Shown one piece after another: positions 17,080 through 25,032 of a stretch of DNA of 64,000 bases. Position numbers and translations under genes: made by a program. The stretch spans positions 1 to 64,000 of the forward strand of contig NZ_JAUFQG010000006.1 in NCBI RefSeq assembly GCF_030409605.1, in the 5' to 3' direction. Numbering within the stretch: position 1 is the stretch's first letter; each line of letters begins with the position of its first letter. The DNA comes from Simiduia curdlanivorans (GTDB lineage Bacteria; Pseudomonadota; Gammaproteobacteria; Pseudomonadales; Cellvibrionaceae). The notes beneath the pieces are model-generated. The model did no database searches, was not told the DNA's origin, and saw only the letters and a program-made list of their open reading frames with translations.

Positions 17080-18768
17080 ATGAGCGAAAGCTTTGCAGAA
17101 CTCTTTGAAGAAAGTTTGAAATCCGTTGATATGGTCCCCGGTACAATTGTTACTGGTGTGGTAATTGATATCGACAAAGACTGGGTAACAGTACATGCCG
17201 GTCTCAAATCTGAAGGCGTAATCCCCGCAGAACAATTTTACAATGACAACGGCGAGTTGACTCTGTCCATTGGTGACGAAGTGCAAGTGGCGCTGGAAAC
17301 CGTAGAAGATGGTTTCGGCGAAACCCGTCTGTCACGCGAAAAAGCCAAGCGCGCTGAAGCATGGAAAGTGCTGGAAGCGGCGCATACTGCTGATGAAGTG
17401 GTTATTGGTGTTATCAATGGCAAGGTTAAAGGTGGTTTCACCGTTGATGTTGCTAGCATTCGTGCTTTCTTGCCAGGTTCGTTGGTAGACGTTCGCCCAG
17501 TGCGCGAAACCGCTCACCTGGAAGGCAAAGAGCTCGAATTTAAAGTTATCAAGCTAGATCAGAAGCGCAACAACGTTGTGGTTTCTCGTCGTGCGGTACT
17601 TGAGCAAGCTAACTCTGCCGAGCGCGAAGAGCTGTTGGCAAGCTTGCAAGAAGGTATGGCCGTTAAAGGTATCGTTAAGAACCTGACCGACTACGGTGCT
17701 TTCGTAGATTTGGGCGGTGTAGACGGCCTGTTGCACATCACCGATATGGCTTGGAAGCGCATCAAGCACCCAAGCGAAATCGTTGCTGTTGGTGACGAAA
17801 TTGACGTTAAAGTGTTGAAGTTCGACCGCGAGCGCAACCGTGTATCTCTAGGTCTCAAGCAATTGGGCGAAGATCCATGGGCCGCTATCACCAACCGTTA
17901 CCCAGAAGGTGCCAAGGTTAAGGCCGTGGTTACCAATCTTACCGATTACGGCTGCTTTGCCGAGTTGGAGGAGGGCGTAGAAGGTTTGGTGCACGTGTCT
18001 GAAATGGATTGGACCAACAAAAACATCCACCCGTCAAAAGTTGTTAACGTAGGCGACGAAGTGGAAGTGATGGTTCTGGACATCGACGAAGAGCGTCGTC
18101 GTATCTCCTTGGGTATCAAGCAGTGTCAAGAAAACCCATGGGATGCATTCGGTCGTCTGTTCGCTAAGAACGACAAGATCTCTGGCAAAATCAAGTCCAT
18201 CACTGACTTCGGTATTTTCATCGGTCTAGATGGCGGCATCGACGGTTTGGTTCACTTGTCTGATATTTCTTGGAACGAAGCTGGCGAAGAGGCCGTGCGC
18301 AAGTACAAGAAGGGCGACGAGCTGGAAACCGTTATTCTGGCCATCGACCCAGAGCGCGAGCGTATCTCTTTAGGTATCAAGCAGCTGGATCAAGACCCCT
18401 TCAGTGAGTTCGTTGCTGAAAACGACAAAGGCACCATCGTTACTGGTACCGTTAAAGAAGTAGATGCGAAGGGCGCCGTGATTGTATTGGCACCTGACGT
18501 TGAAGCGACGTTGAAAGCGTCTGAAATTAGTCGTGACAAGGTCGAAGATGCCCGTAACGTGCTGAAAGAAGGCGAAACTGTTGAAGCTAAGATCATTAAC
18601 GTGGACCGCAAGAACCGCGTAATCAACCTGTCTATCAAGTCGAAAGACGTTGAAGAAGAAAAGGCCGCGATCAAAGAGCACAGCAGCAAGCAATCTGACG
18701 CACCAGCCTCTGGTCCAGCCACTATCGGTGACTTGATCAAAGCGCAAATGCAAAGCCAAGACAAATAA
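17080..18768 (+). CDS. rpsA: 30S ribosomal protein S1
   Basis: A 562-residue protein with six S1 RNA-binding domains in tandem. The central four carry the clear motifs TDYGAFVDLGGVDGLLHITD, TDYGCFAELEEGVEGLVHVS and TDFGIFIGLDGGIDGLVHLS with RISLGIKQ endings; the last domain is more divergent. S1 recruits mRNAs to the 30S subunit. No strong Shine-Dalgarno precedes the ATG at 17080, in keeping with the known autoregulated, SD-poor rpsA leader of E. coli. A 180-bp leader separates it from cmk. Codon use is strongly biased, as expected for a highly expressed gene. Confidence 0.97.
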   Translation: MSESFAELFEESLKSVDMVPGTIVTGVVIDIDKDWVTVHAGLKSEGVIPAEQFYNDNGELTLSIGDEVQVALETVEDGFGETRLSREKAKRAEAWKVLEAAHTADEVVIGVINGKVKGGFTVDVASIRAFLPGSLVDVRPVRETAHLEGKELEFKVIKLDQKRNNVVVSRRAVLEQANSAEREELLASLQEGMAVKGIVKNLTDYGAFVDLGGVDGLLHITDMAWKRIKHPSEIVAVGDEIDVKVLKFDRERNRVSLGLKQLGEDPWAAITNRYPEGAKVKAVVTNLTDYGCFAELEEGVEGLVHVSEMDWTNKNIHPSKVVNVGDEVEVMVLDIDEERRRISLGIKQCQENPWDAFGRLFAKNDKISGKIKSITDFGIFIGLDGGIDGLVHLSDISWNEAGEEAVRKYKKGDELETVILAIDPERERISLGIKQLDQDPFSEFVAENDKGTIVTGTVKEVDAKGAVIVLAPDVEATLKASEISRDKVEDARNVLKEGETVEAKIINVDRKNRVINLSIKSKDVEEEKAAIKEHSSKQSDAPASGPATIGDLIKAQMQSQDK

Positions 18769-18786
18769 GCGACAAGCTTACGCGTC

Positions 18787-18822
18787 AAAAAAGGGGGCCG
18801 CTATTGAGCGGCCCCTTTTTTT
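18787..18822 (+). terminator. rho-independent terminator of rpsA
   Basis: The GGGGCCGC stem (18794-18801), TATTGA loop and GCGGCCCC (18808-18815) are followed by seven T. An A-run precedes the stem. Confidence 0.93.
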
Positions 18823-18995
18823 ACTCTGAGCTAACCAGAACAGTGCTTAGAGTTAACAAAATGGGCATAGGCACAACATCTACGTTTCCTAGGAAGGCAT
18901 ATGCTTTTGCTCTTCCTGTAAGCTGTAAGCTTCTTTTCCTGACTACTGCATTTACCCTTTCTCTAATAAAAACAGTAAGTTATCTCCGTAATCAG

Positions 18996-19024
18996 TTGCG
19001 ATTTCTGCTCTGCTGGTGTAAAAA
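18996..19024 (+). promoter_or_regulatory. possible sigma-70 promoter of ihfB
   Basis: TTGCGA and TAAAAA with a 17-bp spacer lie about 85 bp before the ihfB ATG and downstream of the rpsA terminator. Each box matches only 4 of 6 consensus bases. The rest of 18823-19106 holds no gene that I can support. Confidence 0.3.
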
Positions 19025-19106
19025 TAGGCTATGTGCTTGAAATATGGCGATTTATTGCGCTTTTGTTTCAGCAAAGGTATTACAAAGTACCCTTCAGGAG
19101 TCAAAG

Positions 19107-19403
19107 ATGACCAAGTCGGAGCTCATTGAGCGGATTGCTCAACGGCAAGACCAGCTGTCAGCCAAGGATGTAGAACTAACGGTTAAACTGCTGTTGGATT
19201 TCATGTCAGAGGTGTTAGCAGTAGGTGCGCGCATTGAAATTCGAGGTTTTGGTAGTTTCTCATTGCACTATCGGGAGCCCCGTATTGGCCGCAACCCCAA
19301 AACTGGCGATGCGGTAGAATTGGAAGGTAAATACGTACCACACTTTAAGCCCGGCAAAGAAATGCGCGATCGGGTAAACCTTAGTCTGCACGAATATCCC
19401 TAG
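19107..19403 (+). CDS. ihfB: integration host factor subunit beta
   Basis: A 98-residue DNABII protein; with IhfA it bends DNA by about 160 degrees and acts in replication, recombination and transcription. MTKSELIERIAQRQ at the start and the DNA-intercalating arm IEIRGFGSFSLHYREPRIGRNPKTG are characteristic. The ATG at 19107 has CAGGAG eight bases upstream; an earlier in-frame ATG would add 21 unrelated residues. It has its own region downstream of the rpsA terminator and runs into lapA with a 2-bp gap. Confidence 0.96.
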   Translation: MTKSELIERIAQRQDQLSAKDVELTVKLLLDFMSEVLAVGARIEIRGFGSFSLHYREPRIGRNPKTGDAVELEGKYVPHFKPGKEMRDRVNLSLHEYP

Positions 19404-19405
19404 TT

Positions 19406-19690
19406 ATGAATGCCTTCAAGCGCCTAATCACACTATTTCTTCTGATCCTTGCCATTATCATTGGCGCTTGGTTTGGTTGGGATAATCAAGCCAACCAAGA
19501 ACTACATTTTTTCGGCATCTGGTCACCCGAGTTTCCAATTGGCGTGTTATTGCTTTCAACTTTGATGATTGGTATTTGTATTGGGCTATTGGTTGCTCAG
19601 TTTGGTTTATATAAGGTTCGCATTCAGAATAAATTGTTACGGAAGCAGGCCAAGCAGCGGGAGTTGTCCATACGCTCGGGTGTTAACTAG
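19406..19690 (+). CDS. lapA: lipopolysaccharide assembly protein LapA
   Basis: A 94-residue inner-membrane protein with two transmembrane helices (about 7-25 and 43-65) and a short basic, cytoplasmic coiled tail (about 66-94). WFGWDNQANQELHFFGIWSPEFPIGVLLL fits DUF1049/LapA, broken here as WFGWDNQANQ, LHFFG, FPIGVLLL. LapA works with LapB and FtsH in controlling LpxC turnover and thereby LPS synthesis. It lies 2 bp after ihfB and 2 bp before lapB, so the three are one transcript. Confidence 0.9.
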   Translation: MNAFKRLITLFLLILAIIIGAWFGWDNQANQELHFFGIWSPEFPIGVLLLSTLMIGICIGLLVAQFGLYKVRIQNKLLRKQAKQRELSIRSGVN

Positions 19691-19692
19691 CA

Positions 19693-20874
19693 ATGTCCAC
19701 TGCAGGTTTTTTTCTACTGCTCTTAATAGCCATACTATGCGGCTATGTCATGGGTATTTATCAGCGCAATGCTGCTCAAGACGAGGAGCCCGAACAATTA
19801 GAGAGTGAACAAGACCTCTTAAAAAGCTTGGGCTATATACTGCGTGATGAACCAGATGCAGGCCTAGATCAGTTTATCTATCGCCTCGATGTGTCGCCCG
19901 CCACCTTAGATACACATTTAGCCGTCGGTAACCTTTTGCGTCGAAAGGGCGAAATCAGTAGGGCCATTCGCGTTCACCAGAATTTAATCTCTCGCCCCAG
20001 TTTGAGTAAAGCGCAACAGCGTTTGGCTCAACTGGAGCTGGCCCAAGATTTTTCTCAAGCTGGCTTGCTGGATAGGGCAGAGCGGCTATTGGTTGAACTA
20101 ATGGACGATAAGGATGAGGACAAGCAGAAAATTGCTGGTCTATTAGTGGAGATTTATCAGGATGAACGCGAGTGGCAAAGCGCTATAGATCTGGTAGATA
20201 AGCTGAACAGCAAATGGTTTTCTAAAATTTCTGAATCTTGGCTACATATGCAATCGCACTTTTATTGCGAGTTAGCGACGCAGAAAATCGCACTCGGGGA
20301 TTTAACGTCAGCGAGAAAGCTACTAAAACAAGCGCGAAGCCAACAGAAAAAATCGCCTAGGTGTTTTTTATTGGCCGCAGAAATTGAAGTGCTAAGTGGC
20401 AATTATCGAGAGGCTATTCACGAGCTGGAATCTCTCGCCAGTTTTTCCTGCGACTATCTTTATGTCGGCTTGCCGTTGCTGTCTGCACTGGCGAAAAATG
20501 AAACTCAAAAACCAGCCGTCATGCAGCTATTGCGAAAAGCTTGGACTCAAACAGGCATGTCGGCTTTTTTACTCGAAGAGCTGCTGCAGGAGCCGGATAG
20601 AACCGCGGCGGAGAAATCCAAAATTGTTACATCGGCGTTAAGCGACAAGCCCAGCTTGCGTTTATTGGATTATTACCTAAAACAGTTTGGCGATAACTCA
20701 CCTCTATTGGAGTCTATAGCTTCTCCTTTGAGCGCTATTAGTGACAAGTTTTCTAAACTACCAAATTTTCGCTGTCACCAATGCGGCTTTACTGGCAAAC
20801 AAATGCATTGGCTATGCCCAGGTTGTAAAACTTGGGGAGCTCTACACCCAATCAAGGGCATGGAAGGGGTTTAA
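19693..20874 (+). CDS. lapB: lipopolysaccharide assembly protein LapB
   Basis: A 393-residue membrane-anchored TPR protein: one N-terminal transmembrane helix (about 3-21), a series of TPR repeats (about 60-330; for example AVGNLLRRKGEISRAIRVHQ) and a C-terminal rubredoxin-like metal-binding knuckle with CHQCGFTG and CPGCKTWG. LapB (YciM) is an adaptor for FtsH-mediated LpxC degradation. The length is normal (E. coli 389). It is directly coupled to lapA. Confidence 0.93.
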   Translation: MSTAGFFLLLLIAILCGYVMGIYQRNAAQDEEPEQLESEQDLLKSLGYILRDEPDAGLDQFIYRLDVSPATLDTHLAVGNLLRRKGEISRAIRVHQNLISRPSLSKAQQRLAQLELAQDFSQAGLLDRAERLLVELMDDKDEDKQKIAGLLVEIYQDEREWQSAIDLVDKLNSKWFSKISESWLHMQSHFYCELATQKIALGDLTSARKLLKQARSQQKKSPRCFLLAAEIEVLSGNYREAIHELESLASFSCDYLYVGLPLLSALAKNETQKPAVMQLLRKAWTQTGMSAFLLEELLQEPDRTAAEKSKIVTSALSDKPSLRLLDYYLKQFGDNSPLLESIASPLSAISDKFSKLPNFRCHQCGFTGKQMHWLCPGCKTWGALHPIKGMEGV

Positions 20875-20996
20875 GCGCGTAGCGCTTGGCTTCAGGCCGC
20901 AAGCAACAAGCCGCAGCGAAAAAGCTTGACTGGGTTCAGCTGTGGTTTTTGATTTCGCTTGCCGCAACCCCGCTCACCTACACATTGTTAAAGTTT

Positions 20997-21548
20997 ATGA
21001 AAATCATCAATACAGCCATCCCTTCGGTTAAAATATTAGAGCCAGTTGTGTTCCATGACGAGCGTGGTTTTTTCACAGAAGCATTTCGCGACAATTGGTT
21101 TCGTAGCAATGTTGCTGATGTAACTTTCGTGCAGGACAACCTCGTTCGCTCTAAAAGAGGAGTGCTAAGGGGTATGCACTATCAAATGGAGCAGAGCCAA
21201 GGTAAATTGATTAAGGTGACTGAAGGCGAGGTGTTTGATGTGGTAATTGATTTACGACAGGCGTCTGACACTTATGGGCATTGGTTGGGCGTTACATTAT
21301 CCGCGCAAAACAAACGCCAGTTATGGGTGCCAGAGGGCTTTGCCCATGGCTACCTAGCGCTTTCTACGCATACAAACCTAGATTACCGCTGCACTAATTA
21401 CTACCACCCGGAAAGCGAAGTGGCAATCAAGTGGGACGACTCTGATCTGGCCATCGCATGGCCCCTCGAGACCAATCAAAAACCACTGTTATCAGTAAAA
21501 GATGCCTGCGCCATCCCATTTCAATTGGCCCCTAAATTTAAATGCTAA
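20997..21548 (+). CDS. rfbC: dTDP-4-dehydrorhamnose 3,5-epimerase
   Basis: A 183-residue cupin epimerase of the dTDP-L-rhamnose pathway. FHDERGFFTEAFRDNWF (about 19), VQDNLVRSKRGVLRGMHYQ (about 43; His of the catalytic dyad) and VPEGFAHGYLALS (about 116) are diagnostic. I start it at the ATG at 20997, which gives the family N-terminus (MKIINTAIPSVKILEP); the longer open frame from 20886 adds 37 unrelated residues. The Shine-Dalgarno is weak. rfbB follows after 71 bp, but rfbA and rfbD are not in the window. Confidence 0.93.
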   Translation: MKIINTAIPSVKILEPVVFHDERGFFTEAFRDNWFRSNVADVTFVQDNLVRSKRGVLRGMHYQMEQSQGKLIKVTEGEVFDVVIDLRQASDTYGHWLGVTLSAQNKRQLWVPEGFAHGYLALSTHTNLDYRCTNYYHPESEVAIKWDDSDLAIAWPLETNQKPLLSVKDACAIPFQLAPKFKC

Positions 21549-21619
21549 TGATCTTTGAATTAGCCGAACAACACTTGCACAAGGTTTAGTAAATGTTACG
21601 TACGGCCCTGTTTGTCTAA

Positions 21620-22717
21620 ATGCCTAAATTAACAACTTCACCTCAATCTTTATTGGTCACCGGTGGTGCGGGCTTCATTGGTGCGAACTTTGTTCATTTT
21701 TGGCTTGCTAAATACCCGCAAACTCATCTTGTGGTTTTAGATGCGCTTACCTATGCAGGTAATCGAGCGAGTCTTTCTAAGTGGCAAAGTGTGGCTAACT
21801 TTCACTTTGTGAAAGGCGACATAAGAGATCAGTCGCTGGTTGAATCCATTCTGTTAGAGCACAGTATCGATACGCTAGTTCATTTTGCAGCTGAATCGCA
21901 TGTAGACCGATCAATCCCTAGCCCAGATGCGTTTATTGAAACAAACATTATCGGTACTTTTAGCTTGCTCAAGGCTGCGAAATCGGTTTGGTTAGATAGG
22001 TCAACAGCGCATGGTTTACCGCTCAAAAAACACCGATTTCATCATGTCAGCACTGATGAGGTTTATGGTTCACTAGCAGCAGATGAGCCAGCCTTCACAG
22101 AGCAATCTACCTACGCGCCTAATTCACCTTACGCTGCGAGTAAAGCCGCATCAGATCATTTGGTGCGAGCCTATCAACAAACCTACGGTCTTCAAGTATC
22201 CACATCAAATTGTTCAAACTGTTACGGTCCGTTCCAGTATCCAGAAAAACTCATACCGTTGGTTATTACCAATATTTTACGTAACAAACCCATCCCGATA
22301 TTTGGCGACGGTCAGCAGATTAGAGATTGGCTGTACGTTGAAGATCATATACGTGCCATCGAGCTCATTTTAAAAGGTAGGGAAACAGGGCAGCGTCACA
22401 ATATCGGCGGCGAAAATGAATGGAAAAACATTGATTTAGTCAGGTATATCTGCAACAAAATGAATCACCTGTTTAGGGTTAAACCTGAGCTTGCAAAAGC
22501 TTTTCCCCAGGCTCTTGCAGCTATCAACAATGAATCTGAAAAACTCATCAGCCATGTACACGACCGCGCAGGTCACGATCGTCGCTATGCTGTCAGCATA
22601 GACAAGTCAAAGCAAGATTTCGGCTATGCGCCCACAGAAACCTTCGACACAGGGATACAACGTACCATTGAATGGTATTTGGAAAATCAAAGCTGGTGGC
22701 AACCGTTGCTCTCTTAA
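21620..22717 (+). CDS. rfbB: dTDP-glucose 4,6-dehydratase
   Basis: A 365-residue SDR enzyme that makes dTDP-4-dehydro-6-deoxyglucose. The NAD-binding site is VTGGAGFIGANFVHFW (about 13), AAESHVDRSI (about 86) is the RmlB signature, STDEVYGSL (about 140) holds the catalytic Thr-Asp-Glu, and YAASKAASDHLV (about 170) the Tyr-x3-Lys. NCSNCYGPFQYPEKLIPL and GQQIRDWLYVEDH are typical. With rfbC it supplies a 3,5-epimerised 6-deoxyhexose nucleotide; the remaining rhamnose genes must be elsewhere. Confidence 0.95.
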   Translation: MPKLTTSPQSLLVTGGAGFIGANFVHFWLAKYPQTHLVVLDALTYAGNRASLSKWQSVANFHFVKGDIRDQSLVESILLEHSIDTLVHFAAESHVDRSIPSPDAFIETNIIGTFSLLKAAKSVWLDRSTAHGLPLKKHRFHHVSTDEVYGSLAADEPAFTEQSTYAPNSPYAASKAASDHLVRAYQQTYGLQVSTSNCSNCYGPFQYPEKLIPLVITNILRNKPIPIFGDGQQIRDWLYVEDHIRAIELILKGRETGQRHNIGGENEWKNIDLVRYICNKMNHLFRVKPELAKAFPQALAAINNESEKLISHVHDRAGHDRRYAVSIDKSKQDFGYAPTETFDTGIQRTIEWYLENQSWWQPLLS

Positions 22718-23336
22718 ATGGGGTGGGTATGAACTATGAGAACAAGTAAATAGCGAGCTTATGGGATCTTCAAGTGTTGCATGAGGCCTTCAAACAGGGA
22801 TAGCTTCACTGGTTTTTATCATGCGTATTGTTCAGGTTAAACAGGATTTATAGCGACTGGTTGACTATCCAGTGCCTCTGATTGAAGGCTGGTCTTTTAT
22901 ATTGGTGTTATTGAGGCAGATTACTTTGATGGGCGCAGCCGTGCCTAAAGCGGTCATTCATGCGAGGAGCGAGCACGTATTTGCACCTAAGGCTTTTAAA
23001 TAAGGCGCAAAATCAATTTTGTAGCTTGGCGCCCTTTATCAAATTCCACAACGCGCTTACTGGACTGGGGTGGCCCCATTTTTTAGCAGCCATTAGTCGC
23101 AGGCCTGTAATATTGCACCATTATCCTTCGGTGAGCCTTACTCCAAGGACTGACGAGCTGAACTTGAGGCCTATATTTGTGAATGCTCAGTCGAAATGGC
23201 TGTTGCTACCAGTTGGATGGATCTAGCATGGTTGTTTTTTTATTGTGCTGGCATTAAAATCTGCCGGCTTTTCATAATGGATGCTTTTTGACAGGGGACG
23301 GTTATAATACGCTCGCTTAGGATTCTATGGTTTTAC
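22718..23336. other. 619-bp gap between rfbB and the accessory operon
   Basis: I see no convincing gene. An open frame of 88 codons (22960-23226) has no recognisable domain or good Shine-Dalgarno. A TATAAT sits at 23303-23308, 29 bp before the next gene and preceded by TTGACA, but only 9 bp apart, so a standard sigma-70 promoter is not shown. The gap marks the change from conserved core genes to the accessory island and may contain decayed sequence. Confidence 0.5.
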
Positions 23337-24131
23337 ATGGCTTGGTTTTTTGCAACCTGCCTTGCGGCTTCGTTTAACGTATTAGCTGCTGATAGCGCCT
23401 GCTCAGTCGCGAGCTACTACGAAGCACTCGATATAACACCCCAACAGGGTTATCAAAATGAGCAGAGCTGCCTGATAACAGAGCAGCTTATTGGTCAAGA
23501 CCAATCAAATCTACAAATTGTTGAGGTCCATCGTGGAGCCGGCGATGAGTCCTCCGAAATTGCTTTGAGTTTGCACCTATCGGTTAACCAATTAATCAAT
23601 AAGGTTTACCTAAAATCCACGCCCTTGCTATTGTTATCGAAAGACTTTAGTCGAGTGGAGGGCGAGCGACTTTGCTTGAAATTGCGTGAGCAAGGCTTTA
23701 TGTCCGTCCGAGTATTAGTGGATGGAGTAAGGGCCTACAACAAGCTGCATCGACCTGAGAAATATACTAGCACGTCCACTGTCACGGCCAAGGAATTGAT
23801 ATTTGAGGCCGACAAAGGGGCAGTTGTTGTTATTGCTGAGTCTCGTGAAGTTATCGATAAATTAAAAAAGTTGGGCATGACTGCTTATTTAGTTAACGAT
23901 GAGTTCGATTCATGGGTATTGCAACAAATAACTGATAACGGATTGTTGCCAGCTGTTTGGGTGTCCGATCGAGATATTATCAGTAACATTACAGCTAGAT
24001 ACGCTCAACATCCTAATTTTTATTTGTTGGCAGGTAGCGCCGACTCGCTGATCCGCTCACTTGATGAGCAGGAATGGGTTAATAGGAGGCGGGTGGGTGT
24101 ACCAAATCGATATCAATGCTCTGCTAGCTAG
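23337..24131 (+). CDS. exported rhodanese-like protein of unknown function
   Basis: A 264-residue protein with a likely signal peptide (MAWFFATCLAASFNVLAADS, cut after about residue 17). The middle (about 92-133; LLLLSKDFSRVEGERL, then LREQGFMSVRVLVDGVRAY) has the strand-helix-strand pattern of rhodanese domains. The position of the active-site Cys appears to be Ser, so it is probably not a sulfurtransferase. A second similar half may follow (about 150-250). I do not recognise a named family. It is the first gene of the apparent 20.8-kb operon; the next gene begins inside its 3' end. The signal peptide lacks the usual N-terminal positive charge, so the start is somewhat uncertain. Confidence 0.5.
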   Translation: MAWFFATCLAASFNVLAADSACSVASYYEALDITPQQGYQNEQSCLITEQLIGQDQSNLQIVEVHRGAGDESSEIALSLHLSVNQLINKVYLKSTPLLLLSKDFSRVEGERLCLKLREQGFMSVRVLVDGVRAYNKLHRPEKYTSTSTVTAKELIFEADKGAVVVIAESREVIDKLKKLGMTAYLVNDEFDSWVLQQITDNGLLPAVWVSDRDIISNITARYAQHPNFYLLAGSADSLIRSLDEQEWVNRRRVGVPNRYQCSAS

Positions 24132-25008
24132 CAAATGGAAATGGCCAGCTGCAATCATTATAGTTGTAATGACTTTATTGGCTTGTATTTACGCATTTAC
24201 TTTTTTCCAGCCTTCTGCGATTTACTCCAAGCAGTTGACTTTACGCTACCAGTTTGAAGTTCGTAATTCGACCAATGAAAATCTTTCATCGGTAGCCTTG
24301 AGCATTTTTGCCCCACTAAAGAAAACACAATACCAACGTGTTGACGGGATTACCGCTTCACATGAGTTTGATGTGAGTTCAGACAATTTTGGCCAGCAAA
24401 AGTTAATTTTTAATGGAGTTTCGTTGCCACCCCATGGTGCGGATGTCATTACGATTACGTTAGCGGTAGCAATTCAGAAAGAAGGTAATCCAAAAATTAC
24501 ATTTGTTGCTGGGGATGCGTTGTTCGATGCGGAGCATGTTGATTTAGATGCGAGTTCTGTTGCTCTAACGTCTCTGGCTTTGGCTAAAAATGATGGGATA
24601 AATCCTCTGTCAATCTACAGATGGCTGAACACCAACATAACTAGCGTTGATTTTTTACCCGAAGACCGTGGTGCTGACTACGCCTTAACCTATCTTCGCG
24701 GTGATTGTACTGAATTTATGTACGCATTTCTTGCGTTGAGTCGGTTTAACGGTATTCCCTCGTGGGGTTACGCTGGCTTCGTAGTGGATGAGTCGGAAAC
24801 GATTTTAAGGTCTGCGGCGTATCACAATTGGAATGAATTCTATTCCGAAGGTGGTTGGCATCTCGCTGATGCTCAGCGACAACAGTTTCGTACATCCGAA
24901 AAAATTTATTTGGCGTTCAGAGTTATTGGTCTTACAGACGGTTTAACCTCGAGCTCCAGCCATCGATATATTTCACACGATCCACGCATCGCTGTGCGTA
25001 TGCTCTAA
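24097..25008 (+). CDS. membrane-anchored transglutaminase-like protein
   Basis: A 303-residue protein with one N-terminal transmembrane helix (about 15-36, WPAAIIIVVMTLLACIYAF), an immunoglobulin-like periplasmic stretch, and a transglutaminase-like papain fold. The catalytic triad is visible: Cys in RGDCTEFMYAFLA (about residue 203), His in AYHNWNEFY (about 246) and Asp in GWHLADAQ (about 258). I choose GTG at 24097, because AGGAGG lies at 24084-24089 with a 7-nt spacer; it overlaps the upstream gene by 35 bp. The giant protein gene starts 24 bp after the stop. It may cleave or cross-link a neighbour product; this is inference. Confidence 0.75.
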   Translation: MYQIDINALLASKWKWPAAIIIVVMTLLACIYAFTFFQPSAIYSKQLTLRYQFEVRNSTNENLSSVALSIFAPLKKTQYQRVDGITASHEFDVSSDNFGQQKLIFNGVSLPPHGADVITITLAVAIQKEGNPKITFVAGDALFDAEHVDLDASSVALTSLALAKNDGINPLSIYRWLNTNITSVDFLPEDRGADYALTYLRGDCTEFMYAFLALSRFNGIPSWGYAGFVVDESETILRSAAYHNWNEFYSEGGWHLADAQRQQFRTSEKIYLAFRVIGLTDGLTSSSSHRYISHDPRIAVRML

Positions 25009-25032
25009 TTTTCAAAGGCGAATAGATTAACA

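Noticed and set aside
20997..22717. an O-antigen biosynthesis cluster
   Set aside because: Only rfbC and rfbB are present; no glycosyltransferase, flippase or polymerase gene is near.
22960..23226. 88-codon frame in the gap before the island
   Set aside because: No Shine-Dalgarno, no domain and odd composition; probably chance or remnant sequence.
23288..23308. TTGACA and TATAAT as promoter of the accessory operon
   Set aside because: The spacer is only 9 bp, far from the 16-18 bp needed for sigma-70.
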